Assembly (NCBI RefSeq): GCF_028583545.1 | Contig: NZ_CP087106.1 | Coordinates: 6,204,580 to 6,268,579, forward strand | Reading direction: 5' to 3' | Source of the DNA: Methylobacterium sp. NMS14P | GTDB lineage: Bacteria > Pseudomonadota > Alphaproteobacteria > Rhizobiales > Beijerinckiaceae | DNA: 64,000 nucleotides | Shown: positions 18,849-27,104 of the stretch, in pieces | Layout: each line of letters begins with the position of its first letter | Position numbering within the stretch: the stretch's first letter is position 1 | Program-made: the position numbers and the translations under genes | The notes under the pieces: model-generated | Seen by the model: only the letters and a program-made list of their open reading frames with translations | Databases searched by the model: none | What the model was told of the DNA's origin: nothing

Positions 18849-21158
18849 TCAAAATGCCAGCCGCATGCCGCCGACGACGTTCCGCGGCGCACCCGCGAAG
18901 ACCGACCCCGTGGTGGTCGCCAGCACGGCGGCGCCGTTCTGGAGACCGGTCGTGCCGCTGATCCCGTTGGCGAGGTTCTGCGCGGAGGCGACGTAGGTCG
19001 TGTCGAACAGGTTGCGCACCTCGACGTACAGGCTGAGCCGCTTCGCGTAACCGCCCGCCAGCTCCGTGGCATAGTGAAGGTTGGCGTTGACCACCGCGTA
19101 GCCCGGCGCCTTCAGCAGGTTGGCGTTGTCGAGGTAGAAATCGCCCTGGACGACCGTCTCGACGAAGGCACCGAGACCCGCGAGCGGGCCGCTCGGCACG
19201 TCGTAGCCGAGGCGGGCGAGGAGCTGGTGAGTCGGAACCCCGGGGATCCGGTTCCCTGCCCGGTCGAATGTCCGGGTCAGGCTGCCGGCGCTGAGCTGCT
19301 CGGTGTAGCGGGTGTAGATCTGGTCGTCGAACGTGTAGGCCAGCGTCCCGCGCCAGCCGGGCGCGAAGGCCCAGTCGGCGCCGACCTCGATGCCGCGATG
19401 CTCCGAGGCCGGCGCGTTGAACGTGTAGGCGAGGAGGCCGGCCCCCGGCGATTGCGAGACCAGCTCGTTGCGGAAGAACTCGTAGAACCCGGTCACGCCG
19501 AAGCGGAGATCGGTCACCGGGCTCCACTCGGCGCCGAGATCGAAGCCGAGATTCTCCTGCGTCTGGAGCTGCGTGTTGTTGCCGGGCAGCCCGGCCGGGG
19601 TGATGAACAGGTTGCTGGCGGCCGGCGTGGTGTAGCCGGTAGCGACCCGGCCGCGCAGCGCCCAGGCCGCGTCCGGCCGGTAGACCAGGGCCAGTTCGGG
19701 AGCGACGTTGAGGAAGGACCGGTTCGCGTCCGCCACCGTCCGCGTCGTGCCGCTCGCCGCGTACGCGTAGGCGACGCTGCGCCCGGTGATCGAGGTGGTC
19801 TCGGCGCTCAGGCCGACGATTCCGGTCCACTGATCCGACAGCGCCAGCTCCAGCCGCGCCCGGCCGCCGAGATTCGACTGCACCGCCGACTGATCGCCGA
19901 TCAACGCCCCCAGGCGCGGGCCGTCGTAGGGGGCCCGGTTGAAGGTGGTGATGTGGTTGTCGATCGTGTTGTAGGCCAGCGCGACGTAGCCGGTCGCCGG
20001 CAGACCGAACAGGTCGCCGCGCCGGGTCAGGTCGGTCAGGAAGTTCCAGGACGGGTAGGAGCCCCGCGACGAGGTCGTGTAGAACGGCTGATTGAAGTTG
20101 CGCTCGTCGAAGCCGAGCTGCGTGCGCCACGCGGTGAACGCGTCGATGTCGTGCTCCCAGCGGGCGGCCACGATGGTCCGGCGGTCCTTGCGCCCGAAGC
20201 CGCCCTCGTCGGCCGTCACCGGCACGGTCGCGCCGAAGGCGCCGTTCCGGAACAGGTTGAAGGTGGTGCAGCCCGGGGCCGCGCTCGCCGCGGCGGCGCA
20301 GCCGCGCTGGTACGGGTTGATCCGGTACTGGGCCAGGGACGCGCGGGCGGGAAGGTTGGCATCGAGGGTGTTGTTGATCACCTTCAGGGTGAAGCGGTTG
20401 TCCGGTGTCGGGGTGTAGCTCGCGAGCAGATTGACGGTCTGCGTGTCGTAGCTCGCGTGGTCCTGGTAGCCGTTGGCGCGGACATCGCTGGCGAACAGGC
20501 TGATCTCGAACGGGCCGCTGACGCCGCCGACGGTGAAGTAGTTGCTGAGGTAGCCGAAGCTGCCAGCATCCACCCCGATCTCGTAGCCGTCGATCTCCCG
20601 CCCGGTGCGCGTCCGGAACGCGATGGCGCCCCCGGTGGCGTAGTTGCCGAAGAGCGGCGATTGCGGCCCGCGGAACACGTCGATCCGGCCGTAGGCGCGG
20701 GGATCCGTGAGATCGAAGCGCGACGCCCCGTCCGGCTGGGTGAGGATGAAGCCGTCCTCTAGGACGACGGTGTTCTTGATCACACCGGTCGAGCGGGCGT
20801 TGTTGCCGCGGATCGAGATCACCACGTCGCGGCCACCGTTCCCCTGTCGCACCGTGACGCCGGGGCTGTTCACCAGGACCGATCCGACGCTGATCGCCGG
20901 CCGGTTCGCGATCGTGTCGTCGCGGCCGATGCCGGTGACGATCTCGCCTACGGGGTGCTCGATGACCGCGGGCGCCGAGCCCGGCGGCGCCGCCACGCCG
21001 AGGGCCGGCGCGGCAGTCCGGCCGGCGGTGGGCGCGGCCTCGCCCTCCACGGAGAGTTCCTCGAGGGTGACGGCGGCCTGGCCGAGGGCCGGGACGGGGC
21101 TTCCGGCGAGCAGGAGCGCGAGGGCGGTGCCGCGCAGGACGGTGGGATCGGAGGTCAT
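18849..21158 (-). CDS. TonB-dependent outer-membrane receptor
   Basis: The 769-aa beta-barrel transporter probably takes up a ferric siderophore or another metal chelate. It has a signal peptide (MTSDPTVLRGTALALLLAGS, cleavage near ALGQA) and a TonB-box-like VTLEELSVEGE just after the leader. The plug domain includes IVTGIGRDDTIANRPAISVG and GNNARSTGVIKNTVVLEDGF; a barrel with many alternating strands ends in the terminal Phe of GGMRLAF, typical of outer-membrane proteins. Upstream on the same strand lie a DUF2946-like protein, a PepSY membrane protein and another small exported protein, an arrangement seen with iron or copper uptake. I cannot define the substrate and see no Fur box or cobalamin riboswitch. 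Confidence 0.93.
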   Translation of the reverse strand: MTSDPTVLRGTALALLLAGSPVPALGQAAVTLEELSVEGEAAPTAGRTAAPALGVAAPPGSAPAVIEHPVGEIVTGIGRDDTIANRPAISVGSVLVNSPGVTVRQGNGGRDVVISIRGNNARSTGVIKNTVVLEDGFILTQPDGASRFDLTDPRAYGRIDVFRGPQSPLFGNYATGGAIAFRTRTGREIDGYEIGVDAGSFGYLSNYFTVGGVSGPFEISLFASDVRANGYQDHASYDTQTVNLLASYTPTPDNRFTLKVINNTLDANLPARASLAQYRINPYQRGCAAAASAAPGCTTFNLFRNGAFGATVPVTADEGGFGRKDRRTIVAARWEHDIDAFTAWRTQLGFDERNFNQPFYTTSSRGSYPSWNFLTDLTRRGDLFGLPATGYVALAYNTIDNHITTFNRAPYDGPRLGALIGDQSAVQSNLGGRARLELALSDQWTGIVGLSAETTSITGRSVAYAYAASGTTRTVADANRSFLNVAPELALVYRPDAAWALRGRVATGYTTPAASNLFITPAGLPGNNTQLQTQENLGFDLGAEWSPVTDLRFGVTGFYEFFRNELVSQSPGAGLLAYTFNAPASEHRGIEVGADWAFAPGWRGTLAYTFDDQIYTRYTEQLSAGSLTRTFDRAGNRIPGVPTHQLLARLGYDVPSGPLAGLGAFVETVVQGDFYLDNANLLKAPGYAVVNANLHYATELAGGYAKRLSLYVEVRNLFDTTYVASAQNLANGISGTTGLQNGAAVLATTTGSVFAGAPRNVVGGMRLAF

Positions 21159-21214
21159 CGGAGGTCTCGTCTGATCGATGGGGCGAGCGGCGGCGCCGCC
21201 GGGAGGACGGGCGA

Positions 21215-21628
21215 TCAGGCGGAGCGGGGCGGCCCGCGGGGCTGGCCGATGACGGCGGGGGCCGACGCGGTCCGGACGGGGGGCGGGATCGGCCACGTCG
21301 CCGCCGCCCAGCGGAGGCGGCGCGCGAGGCCGGGCGAGGCCGGAAGGAGCGGCGGGACGGCGCCGACGCGACACAGCCCGCAGAGGGCGCAGGATCCCGT
21401 CGCCGGCGCCCCCGGGCCGACGGCAAGGTCCCCGGCGAGATCCGGCGCGTGCCCGCACAGGATCTGGCCGGGCAGCGCGCCCCGATCCGCCTGCGCCACC
21501 CGGAGCGCGAGGGCCGGTGCGAGCGCCTGGATCCAGAGCGCCAGCACGATCAGCACCGCGCCCGGGAGGCCCGGGCGCACGCGTCTCAGGCGCGGAGGAG
21601 GGTGCACGGGCACGGCGCCCGCCCGCAC
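21215..21628 (-). CDS. DUF2946-like small exported Cys protein
   Basis: The 137-aa product has a hydrophobic segment near residues 24–42 (AVLIVLALWIQALAPALAL) that looks like a signal or anchor. A CxxCGLC cluster (GSCALCGLC) plus ILCGH follows, the layout of DUF2946 proteins found near TonB receptors and metal genes. The GTG at 21628 sits 4 bases after the PepSY stop, so the genes are coupled; the exact start is uncertain. A role in handling copper or iron is inferred from context only. Confidence 0.7.
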   Translation of the reverse strand: MRAGAVPVHPPPRLRRVRPGLPGAVLIVLALWIQALAPALALRVAQADRGALPGQILCGHAPDLAGDLAVGPGAPATGSCALCGLCRVGAVPPLLPASPGLARRLRWAAATWPIPPPVRTASAPAVIGQPRGPPRSA

Positions 21629-21632
21629 CCGA

Positions 21633-23012
21633 TCAGCGCGCCCACCGCCTTCGGAGCCGGCCCGCGGCGACGTCGAGGCCGACCATGGCGGCGATGGCGA
21701 GCCCGGTCAGCGGGAAGAGCGCCCCGAGCCCGAGGATGATCACGGTCACGGTCGCGGCCACGCGCCGGTCGCGGGGCCAGGGCGGCACGCCGAGGCTGCC
21801 GGCCGGGCGCCGCTTCCACCACATCGTTCCGGCGGTGACGGCGAGCAGGACGGTGGCGAGGCAGAAGCCCAGCATCGCGAACTGGTTCACGCGGCCCCAG
21901 TGCTCGCCCTTGTGGATGCCGATCCCGTATTGGATCGCTCGGCCGACCGGTCCGAGATCGCCGAAACGGACATCTACCAACGGGCGGCCGGAATACTGGT
22001 CGAGGGTGATGACCCGCTGCCGCGTGACGTCGCGCGGGTAGACGGCGGCGGCGTAGACGCCGTCCGCGCCGACGGGCAGCGCCAGCTCGAACCCGCGGGG
22101 CATCCCCAGGCGTCGGAGGATCGCCACGGCGTCGTCGATCCCGACGCTCGCGGCCGAGGCGGCCGGCGCCGAGCGCGGCACCGGCGCGTCCTGCAGGGTC
22201 CAGCCGGCATCCTCTAGTCGCTCGCGCAGGGGCACGGTCGAGACCGGCCGGTGGGCCCAGAGGGCGGCCGGCTGGCCGAGGCCGGCGGCGTTCGACCACG
22301 CGCGCAGCTCCTGTCCCCACCAGATCGACCAGGGCAGGCCGGTCAGCGCCAGGAACAGCAGCCCGCCGCCGGCGACGAACCCAGTGACGGCGTGGAGGTC
22401 GCGCCACCACACGCGCCGGTACGGGCCGGCGCGCACCGTGACGACGCCGCCCGCTCGGCCGCGCGGCCACCACAGGTACGCGCCCGTCACCACCAGGATG
22501 ATCGCGAAGCCCGCGACGATCTCGATGACGGCGTTCGCCACGGGCCCGATCAGCGCGAGGCTGTGCAGCCCGCGGACCACCGCCATCAGCTCGCGATCCC
22601 GGTCGACGCGGTCGAGCACGTCGCCGGTATAGGGGTTCAGGTAGACGTGGATCCGGCGGTCCCCCACCGCGAGTGTCACCCGCGCCGTGGCGTCCGGAGA
22701 GGCCGGATCGTTGTAGGTGACGGGCGCGGCGTCGGGCACGGCCTGCAGCGCGTTGAAGATCAGCCGGTCCGGGCCGATCGGCGCCGTCGCCCGCGGCGCG
22801 ACCTGGGTCCGGTACGCGAACAGGCTGCCGTTGATCTCGTCCTTGAACAGGTAGAGCGCGCCGGTGGCGGAGAGGCTGATCAGGAAGGGCAGGCACAGCA
22901 GGCCGGCGTAGAAGTGCCACCGCCAGACGGCGCGATAGACGGCGTCGCGGGACAGTCGCCGCGTGGCGGCCGCCCCGTATGCGGGGGCGTCGCCGTGGAG
23001 AACAATCGACAT
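21633..23012 (-). CDS. PepSY-associated membrane protein (PiuB-like)
   Basis: The 459-aa inner-membrane protein starts with a leader-proximal helix (AVWRWHFYAGLLCLPFLISL) and ALYLFKDEINGSLFAYR, the hallmark opening of PepSY_TM proteins. At least four membrane segments are visible: AVIEIVAGFAIILVVTGAYLWW, the AVTGFVAGGGLLFLALTGLP region and a C-terminal pair. A soluble PepSY-like domain lies between them. Such proteins accompany TonB receptors and may reduce or transfer siderophore-bound iron; direct function is not proven. It is second of four genes in a minus-strand cluster. Confidence 0.9.
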   Translation of the reverse strand: MSIVLHGDAPAYGAAATRRLSRDAVYRAVWRWHFYAGLLCLPFLISLSATGALYLFKDEINGSLFAYRTQVAPRATAPIGPDRLIFNALQAVPDAAPVTYNDPASPDATARVTLAVGDRRIHVYLNPYTGDVLDRVDRDRELMAVVRGLHSLALIGPVANAVIEIVAGFAIILVVTGAYLWWPRGRAGGVVTVRAGPYRRVWWRDLHAVTGFVAGGGLLFLALTGLPWSIWWGQELRAWSNAAGLGQPAALWAHRPVSTVPLRERLEDAGWTLQDAPVPRSAPAASAASVGIDDAVAILRRLGMPRGFELALPVGADGVYAAAVYPRDVTRQRVITLDQYSGRPLVDVRFGDLGPVGRAIQYGIGIHKGEHWGRVNQFAMLGFCLATVLLAVTAGTMWWKRRPAGSLGVPPWPRDRRVAATVTVIILGLGALFPLTGLAIAAMVGLDVAAGRLRRRWAR

Positions 23013-23051
23013 GATGGGAGGTCCGGGCCTGAACGATCGGAAGCGGGATCG

Positions 23052-23405
23052 TCAGGCTTTCGGTGGACCTCGCGCGGTGCCGGTCGTGGCCGGCGGGCCG
23101 GTCGTCGGGTTCTCGGACTCGGGGCGCCACGCGCTGCGCGTCGCGGGTGCGGCGGGCCAGGCGGTCGCGTCGATGGTCGGCAGCGCCAGCGCGCCGGCCT
23201 GCACGACCGTGCAGCAGGGATGGACGTGAATGACCGTATCGGCGGGGTCGCCCGAGGCGTGCCCGGCGCAGATCACCGCGTCAGGATCGTTCCAGGCTCG
23301 CGCCGGGGTAGCGAGGCCCAGGAAGGCTTGGAGCAGCAGCGCGTAGAGCGCGATCAAGCCGATGATCGCGCGCCCTCGAACCGTGAGAGGCTGGCACCGG
23401 CGCAT
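23052..23405 (-). CDS. small exported Cys/His protein, DUF2946-like
   Basis: The 117-aa product has a signal-like segment (AIIGLIALYALLLQAFLGLA) followed by VICAGHASGDPADTVIHVHPCCTVV, where Cys and His residues (C, H, HVH, CC) could bind metal. The C-terminal third is Pro/Thr-rich. The spacing of Cys/His after one hydrophobic helix resembles the other small protein in this cluster. It is the first gene of the PepSY–TonB group. Role inferred from neighbours only. Confidence 0.65.
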   Translation of the reverse strand: MRRCQPLTVRGRAIIGLIALYALLLQAFLGLATPARAWNDPDAVICAGHASGDPADTVIHVHPCCTVVQAGALALPTIDATAWPAAPATRSAWRPESENPTTGPPATTGTARGPPKA

Positions 23406-23528
23406 GGGCCGATCTAGGCGGCCGCGCCGCGGTGCGTCAACGGGCGATGGCGGCCGGGCCGTGCCTGACCCTACTCATCGCTGAGGATCGCTGCGGGATG
23501 AGAGAAGGCCGCGCCGGGCTGCGAGCAA

Positions 23529-23560
23529 GAAAAAACCCGCCGGATCTGGGATCGGGCGGG
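23529..23560 (-). terminator. intrinsic terminator after tRNA-Gln
   Basis: On the minus strand a CCCGCC/GGCGGG stem closes a loop and is followed by six T residues. It lies 10 bases downstream of the tRNA-Gln 3' end. Confidence 0.75.
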
Positions 23561-23569
23561 CCGGCGCGG

Positions 23570-23643
23570 TGGCTGGGGGACCTGGATTCGAACCAGGACT
23601 AGAGGAGTCAGAGTCCACCGTTCTACCGTTAAACTATCCCCCA
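23570..23643 (-). tRNA. tRNA-Gln (anticodon CTG)
   Basis: The minus-strand cloverleaf has acceptor TGGGGGA/TCCCCCA, anticodon loop CTCTGAC with anticodon CTG, T-arm CCTGGTTCGAATCCAGG and an encoded CCA. As read, the anticodon stem GTGGA/TCCTC contains one U·U mismatch at its second pair. Confidence 0.93.
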
Positions 23644-23821
23644 ATCAGCCGTGAACCCAGCGCATCCAGTGTCGAAGATGGCGGGGCAGAGCCCGCAGCG
23701 CATCGAGCGGCTCCGGGCGTGGGCGGTGAGATAGGCGGAATGTTTGGGGAGGTCAACCGGTTGTTCTGCTGTTGACGCAACCTCCACCGCGGCCGTAACC
23801 GTGAGGTCGCGGATGCCGCCA

Positions 23822-23911
23822 GGAAGGGTGGCCGAGTGGTTTAAGGCAGCGGTCTTGAAAACCGCCGTGGGGGCAACTCCACCGTGGGTTCGAATCCCAC
23901 CCCTTCCGCCA
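23822..23911 (+). tRNA. tRNA-Ser (anticodon TGA), island integration site
   Basis: A class II tRNA with acceptor GGAAGGG/CCCTTCC, anticodon stem GCGGT/ACCGC around loop CTTGAAA (anticodon TGA), a long variable arm (GTGGGGGCAACTCCAC) and T-arm GTGGGTTCGAATCCCAC. Its last 16 tRNA bases before the final A are repeated at 44355–44370, marking attL and attR of the island. The final A of the CCA is supplied by the island side. Confidence 0.96.
23895..23910 (+). repeat. attL (16-bp direct repeat)
   Basis: TCCCACCCCTTCCGCC, the 3' end of tRNA-Ser, is identical to 44355–44370. This is the crossover region expected for a tRNA-targeting tyrosine integrase. Confidence 0.88.
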
Positions 23912-24003
23912 GCGCATCCGTAAGTGGCTGATGCGCCACTAAATGCACCGAAATCAGCGGCTTACGAGTAGGCGACTGCTACCCCACGGTGTTATCCGGG
24001 AGC

Positions 24004-25791
24004 ATGTCCGACGTGAGCCGCCACACCTACCTCGCGCAGCGCAAGGGCTCCGCGAACTGGTACTTCAAGGCCAAGGTGCCTCGTGACTTGGTAGCCGCCT
24101 TCGGGCGGGAGCAGGTATGGAAGTCGCTTCGCACCGCAGATCTCGCAGTGGCCAAGCGCCGCGTCCGCGACGAGGCGGACGCATTCGACAAGCAGTGCCG
24201 AGCCCTTCGTGACCGGGCAGCATCCGATGGCGGCGACACAGTCGGGAGCGTCCCGCTTACTTCGCTGAGCGAGGCCGCGATCGAGCAAATGGCGATCGGC
24301 TGGTTCACAACCGTGGCTGCCGAAGGTGAGCAGCGGGCGCGGATGGCGGTTCCGCTTGATCGAGACGAAGCGCTGATCGGCTTGGGCCAAGAAGAGGCGG
24401 CGCTGAACGACCCGGATGACCTGGGCCTTGATGCGTCCTATCAGACCGCGATCCGCCTTCTCCGAGCCAACGACGTTCGCTTGCTCCGGCGCCAACTCAA
24501 CACGATCCGCTCCGCCGGATCGCCGTTGCCGTTCGTGGTGAGCCGAGAGGATGCAGCCTCCGCGCAGTTTCGGCAGCTACTCGCCCTTCTGCGCAGGGGC
24601 CGGCTTGAGGACGTCCACCGTAGCAGGGCGCGGCTGGCAGACGACTACCGGGATGTGGCATTCGATCCCGTGTTCCGGCCGCGGGCCGAGCCGAACGGCA
24701 GAACGCTGGCCCAGGTGATCGCGGCGTTCCGAGCGGAGCCTGAGCGGGCAGGGCAGATCACCAAGCTTCAGCAGACATATGCATCAGTCTTCAGGCTCGC
24801 GAGCGAGATGTTCGGGGCGGACCGGCCTATTCGTGAGATCGACCGGGAGGAGTGCAAAGCGTTCCGGGCGACGGTTCAGACGCTTCCACCGAACGCAACG
24901 AAACGCTTTCCCGGCAAGGCTCTGGTAGAGGTCGCCAAGTTGACGAAGCCGGAAGCCGATCGTCTGCGTCCAAGCACGATCAACCACTACTTGGACGCCC
25001 TTGCCACCCTCTTCAACTACGCGGAGGGCGAGGGCTGGATCACTCAAAATCCGGCCAAGCGGCTCGCGCTAAAGGGCGTCAAGAAGCGAGGCCGCCGCGA
25101 CCCGTTCACCACCGCGGAGCTGACCAAGATCTTCAAGGCTCCGCTCTTCACCGGCTGCTTGGACGATGAGGGCGGCTACGCAAAGCCAGGACTGAACCGG
25201 CCGCGACGGGGAAGGTTCTGGGTCCCACTGATCAGCCTCTTCACTGGGATGCGCCAAGGCGAGATCGCGCAGCTTCGCACCGATGACGTGCGCCTCTTTC
25301 AGGGCGTGTTGTGCATCTTCATCGCGGCGGATGGCGACGACGTTGACGAGGCTGACCGCAAGCGCATCAAGACGGACGCCGGCGAGCGTTACGTGCCCGT
25401 CCATCCCACGCTTGAGCAAATCGGCTTTGCCCGCCACGTCGAGCGGATGCGGAAGGCTGGCGTAGAGCGGCTATTCCCGGACATCGTGCGGGGCGCCGAT
25501 GGGTACTTCAGCCCGTTTTCGAAGTGGTTCTCACGCTTCCTCGCGGAGGTGGGCGTGAAGCGGGATCGAAACGCCTTTCACTCTTTTCGGCACACCTTCC
25601 GGGACGCCATGCGTGAGGCCGCTGTGCCGCTCGATGCCGTTGTGGCGCTTGGTGGATGGGAGGCCAGTGGCACTCAGGCGGACTACGGAACGGGCCAAAT
25701 CACCGCGCCGAGGCTGCTGTGTCACATCGAGCGTATCCGCTACGATGGGCTAGACCTTTCGCATCTCATCAAGGTCGAGCGTGGGACGTAG
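24004..25791 (+). CDS. tyrosine-type site-specific integrase
   Basis: The 595-aa product carries out integration and excision of the island at tRNA-Ser. The N-terminus (YLAQRKGSANWYFKAKVPRDL) is the DUF6538-type arm-binding segment typical of this large alphaproteobacterial integrase group. A core-binding domain lies at about 230–330, and the catalytic domain includes LISLFTGMRQGEIAQLRTDDV (first Arg), a Lys in DRKRIKTDAGERYVPVH, HSFRHTFRDAM (His-x-x-Arg) and a terminal block with GTQADYGTG holding the likely nucleophile Tyr. The ATG at 24004 (MSDVSRHTY) is preferred over one 15 bases upstream. It lies immediately inside attL and reads away from the tRNA. All catalytic residues appear intact, so it may still be functional. 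Confidence 0.93.
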   Translation: MSDVSRHTYLAQRKGSANWYFKAKVPRDLVAAFGREQVWKSLRTADLAVAKRRVRDEADAFDKQCRALRDRAASDGGDTVGSVPLTSLSEAAIEQMAIGWFTTVAAEGEQRARMAVPLDRDEALIGLGQEEAALNDPDDLGLDASYQTAIRLLRANDVRLLRRQLNTIRSAGSPLPFVVSREDAASAQFRQLLALLRRGRLEDVHRSRARLADDYRDVAFDPVFRPRAEPNGRTLAQVIAAFRAEPERAGQITKLQQTYASVFRLASEMFGADRPIREIDREECKAFRATVQTLPPNATKRFPGKALVEVAKLTKPEADRLRPSTINHYLDALATLFNYAEGEGWITQNPAKRLALKGVKKRGRRDPFTTAELTKIFKAPLFTGCLDDEGGYAKPGLNRPRRGRFWVPLISLFTGMRQGEIAQLRTDDVRLFQGVLCIFIAADGDDVDEADRKRIKTDAGERYVPVHPTLEQIGFARHVERMRKAGVERLFPDIVRGADGYFSPFSKWFSRFLAEVGVKRDRNAFHSFRHTFRDAMREAAVPLDAVVALGGWEASGTQADYGTGQITAPRLLCHIERIRYDGLDLSHLIKVERGT

Positions 25792-25820
25792 AGGCTTCGC
25801 GGTAGTTGGCCCGGGGTGAC

Positions 25821-25837
25821 TGCAACCGGTTTCACTG
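25821..25837 (+). repeat. island 17-bp near-palindrome, copy 1
   Basis: TGCAACCGGTTTCACTG lies between the convergent integrase and repressor-like genes. It is identical to the copies at 39429, 42006 and 42959, all in the same orientation. Confidence 0.8.
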
Positions 25838-25849
25838 GGTCGCGGCAGC

Positions 25850-26116
25850 TCAGCCCGCCATCAGAGCGCCCCGCCGGAGCCGAACCCCGGGGTCCTCTCC
25901 GCCAATGAACTCGATCCCCTGAGCCTCCAGAGCGGATCGCAAGGCTTTCGCGTTCGCGGCGGTGACCCCTAGCCGATCCTCTTGACCCTCCGCACGGCGG
26001 ATCGTGGCGATACCCAGCGAGGCCGCCTCCGCAAGGTCGTGCGCGCTCCAGCGCAGGAATGCCCGGGCGGCTCGGACCTGTCCGGGTGTGATCTCTTCTG
26101 TATCACGTGATTGCAT
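25850..26116 (-). CDS. Xre-like helix-turn-helix regulator, possible island repressor
   Basis: The 88-aa product contains a helix-turn-helix (QVRAARAFLRWSAHDLAEAASLGIATIRRAEG) in residues 13–45 and a C-terminal tail (LRSALEAQGIEFIGGEDPGVRLR) common to short Xre-like proteins of alphaproteobacteria. The ATG at 26116 follows CGGAGG at ideal spacing. It is divergent from the plus-strand gene at 26175 with a perfect palindrome between them, the layout of a self-regulating repressor. The target is inferred. Confidence 0.85.
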   Translation of the reverse strand: MQSRDTEEITPGQVRAARAFLRWSAHDLAEAASLGIATIRRAEGQEDRLGVTAANAKALRSALEAQGIEFIGGEDPGVRLRRGALMAG

Positions 26117-26136
26117 CTTGACGCCTCCGGACTTAG

Positions 26137-26153
26137 TGATATGTTTCATATCA
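26137..26153. promoter_or_regulatory. operator-like palindrome in a divergent promoter
   Basis: TGATATGTTTCATATCA is a perfect 7-bp inverted repeat with a 3-base spacer, located in the 58-base gap between the Xre-like gene and the divergent gene. A second palindrome, TCACGTGA, at 26103–26110 lies within the start of the Xre-like gene. Confidence 0.6.
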
Positions 26154-26174
26154 TGAGAGGCAGGAACGATCAAC

Positions 26175-26474
26175 ATGGTTCGCCGGATGGTTTCTTGGAC
26201 CCGGATCGCCCGCGCCGGCCATGACAGCCGCCCCGCGATCCCCGCCGGTCTCCTTGGTGCCCGTGCCCAGGTCCAGATGCTCACGCGGTCCCGCCGCTGG
26301 CCCCTCGTCACCGCCTCCGGCACCTTCGACAAATCCGCCATCATGGCCGCCGCTGCGGTGGCCGCCACCGGGCTCCAGGACCGCCTTGGCATCTCCCGCC
26401 GCGAGGCCCTGTCAACTGCCCTCCGCGCCGCTTGGCAGGCCGCCAAGATGGCCCGCACCGCCTCCGCCCACTAG
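26175..26474 (+). CDS. hypothetical protein (99 aa), divergent from repressor
   Basis: A basic, alanine-rich product starting MVRRMVSWTRIARAGHDSRP. Its C-terminal half (IMAAAAVAATGLQDRLGISRREALSTALRAAWQAAKMARTA) is helical and could be a small DNA-binding or phage regulatory protein. GAGAGGCAGG precedes the ATG. It is read from the palindromic divergent promoter and ends just before the next gene, suggesting an early operon. Family not recognised. Confidence 0.6.
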   Translation: MVRRMVSWTRIARAGHDSRPAIPAGLLGARAQVQMLTRSRRWPLVTASGTFDKSAIMAAAAVAATGLQDRLGISRREALSTALRAAWQAAKMARTASAH

Positions 26475-26484
26475 GATGAGCCCC

Positions 26485-27096
26485 ATGGCCGACAGCACCG
26501 CCACCCCCCAGTATCCCCGGGACATGAGCGCCCGCGCGGCCCGGGATTACGCCTGGAGTGCGGCCCAGGAGCACCGCGGGACCGTCAGGCGGTTGCTGGA
26601 GGCGGGCACTCGCGGGAACGCCGCCGTCGCGATCGAGCTGAACCGGCTGGCCGCGCCCTCGCCCTCCGGCCGTCGGTGGGATGCGAGGTCCGCGGGACGC
26701 CTGCTCAAGCGCCTGGGGGTCAGGTGGGAGGAGCAGGCCCAACTGGATGCGGAAGCCCTTCGGGAGCCGATGGAGGAGCTGTGGGAAGCCGGGGTCCGGG
26801 TACGGGCCCAGGTCGCCATTGCGCTCACCAGAATGGCCGTTCCCACCCGCGACGGGCGCCCCTGGACTGCGGACAGGGCCGGCACGTTGATCCGGCGCCT
26901 GGGCCTGGACTGGTCCGACAGCGCCCCCAGGCTCCGCCGCGGTAACAGCGTGCCGGAGGTGATCGAGTTCCCCGGGGTGGCGGAGCTGGTGGCCGCGATC
27001 GAGCCGGAGGCGACCCCGGTGATCGAGGCTACCGGACCGATCCAGGTGTTGAAGCCGCAGGAAGCTGCCCCGCGCCGCCGCGCCATTCGGGTATAG
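26485..27096 (+). CDS. protein with two tandem recombinase-like DNA-binding motifs
   Basis: The 203-aa product contains two similar segments of about 45 residues: GNAAVAIELNRLAAPSPSGRRW with SAGRLLKRLGV, and AQVAIALTRMAVPTRDGRPW with RAGTLIRRLGLDW. Each matches the 'x-x-A-x-x-L-N-x-x-x-x-P-t-p-r-G-x-x-W-x-x-x-x-v-x-x-l-l-x-R-l-g' pattern of the C-terminal domain of large serine recombinases, but no resolvase catalytic domain is present. It may be a DNA-binding regulator. Two in-frame ATGs (26476, 26485) are possible. It follows the previous gene by about 10 bases. Confidence 0.7.
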   Translation: MADSTATPQYPRDMSARAARDYAWSAAQEHRGTVRRLLEAGTRGNAAVAIELNRLAAPSPSGRRWDARSAGRLLKRLGVRWEEQAQLDAEALREPMEELWEAGVRVRAQVAIALTRMAVPTRDGRPWTADRAGTLIRRLGLDWSDSAPRLRRGNSVPEVIEFPGVAELVAAIEPEATPVIEATGPIQVLKPQEAAPRRRAIRV

Positions 27097-27104
27097 GTGG
27101 TCCG

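Noticed and set aside
18849..21158. Cobalamin uptake receptor with B12 riboswitch
   Set aside because: No cobalamin-riboswitch-like leader is present upstream of the receptor or its cluster, so substrate B12 is not supported.
23755..23762. AACCGGTT just left of tRNA-Ser as another copy of the island repeat
   Set aside because: Only the 8–9-base palindromic core matches; it lies outside the island and could occur by chance.
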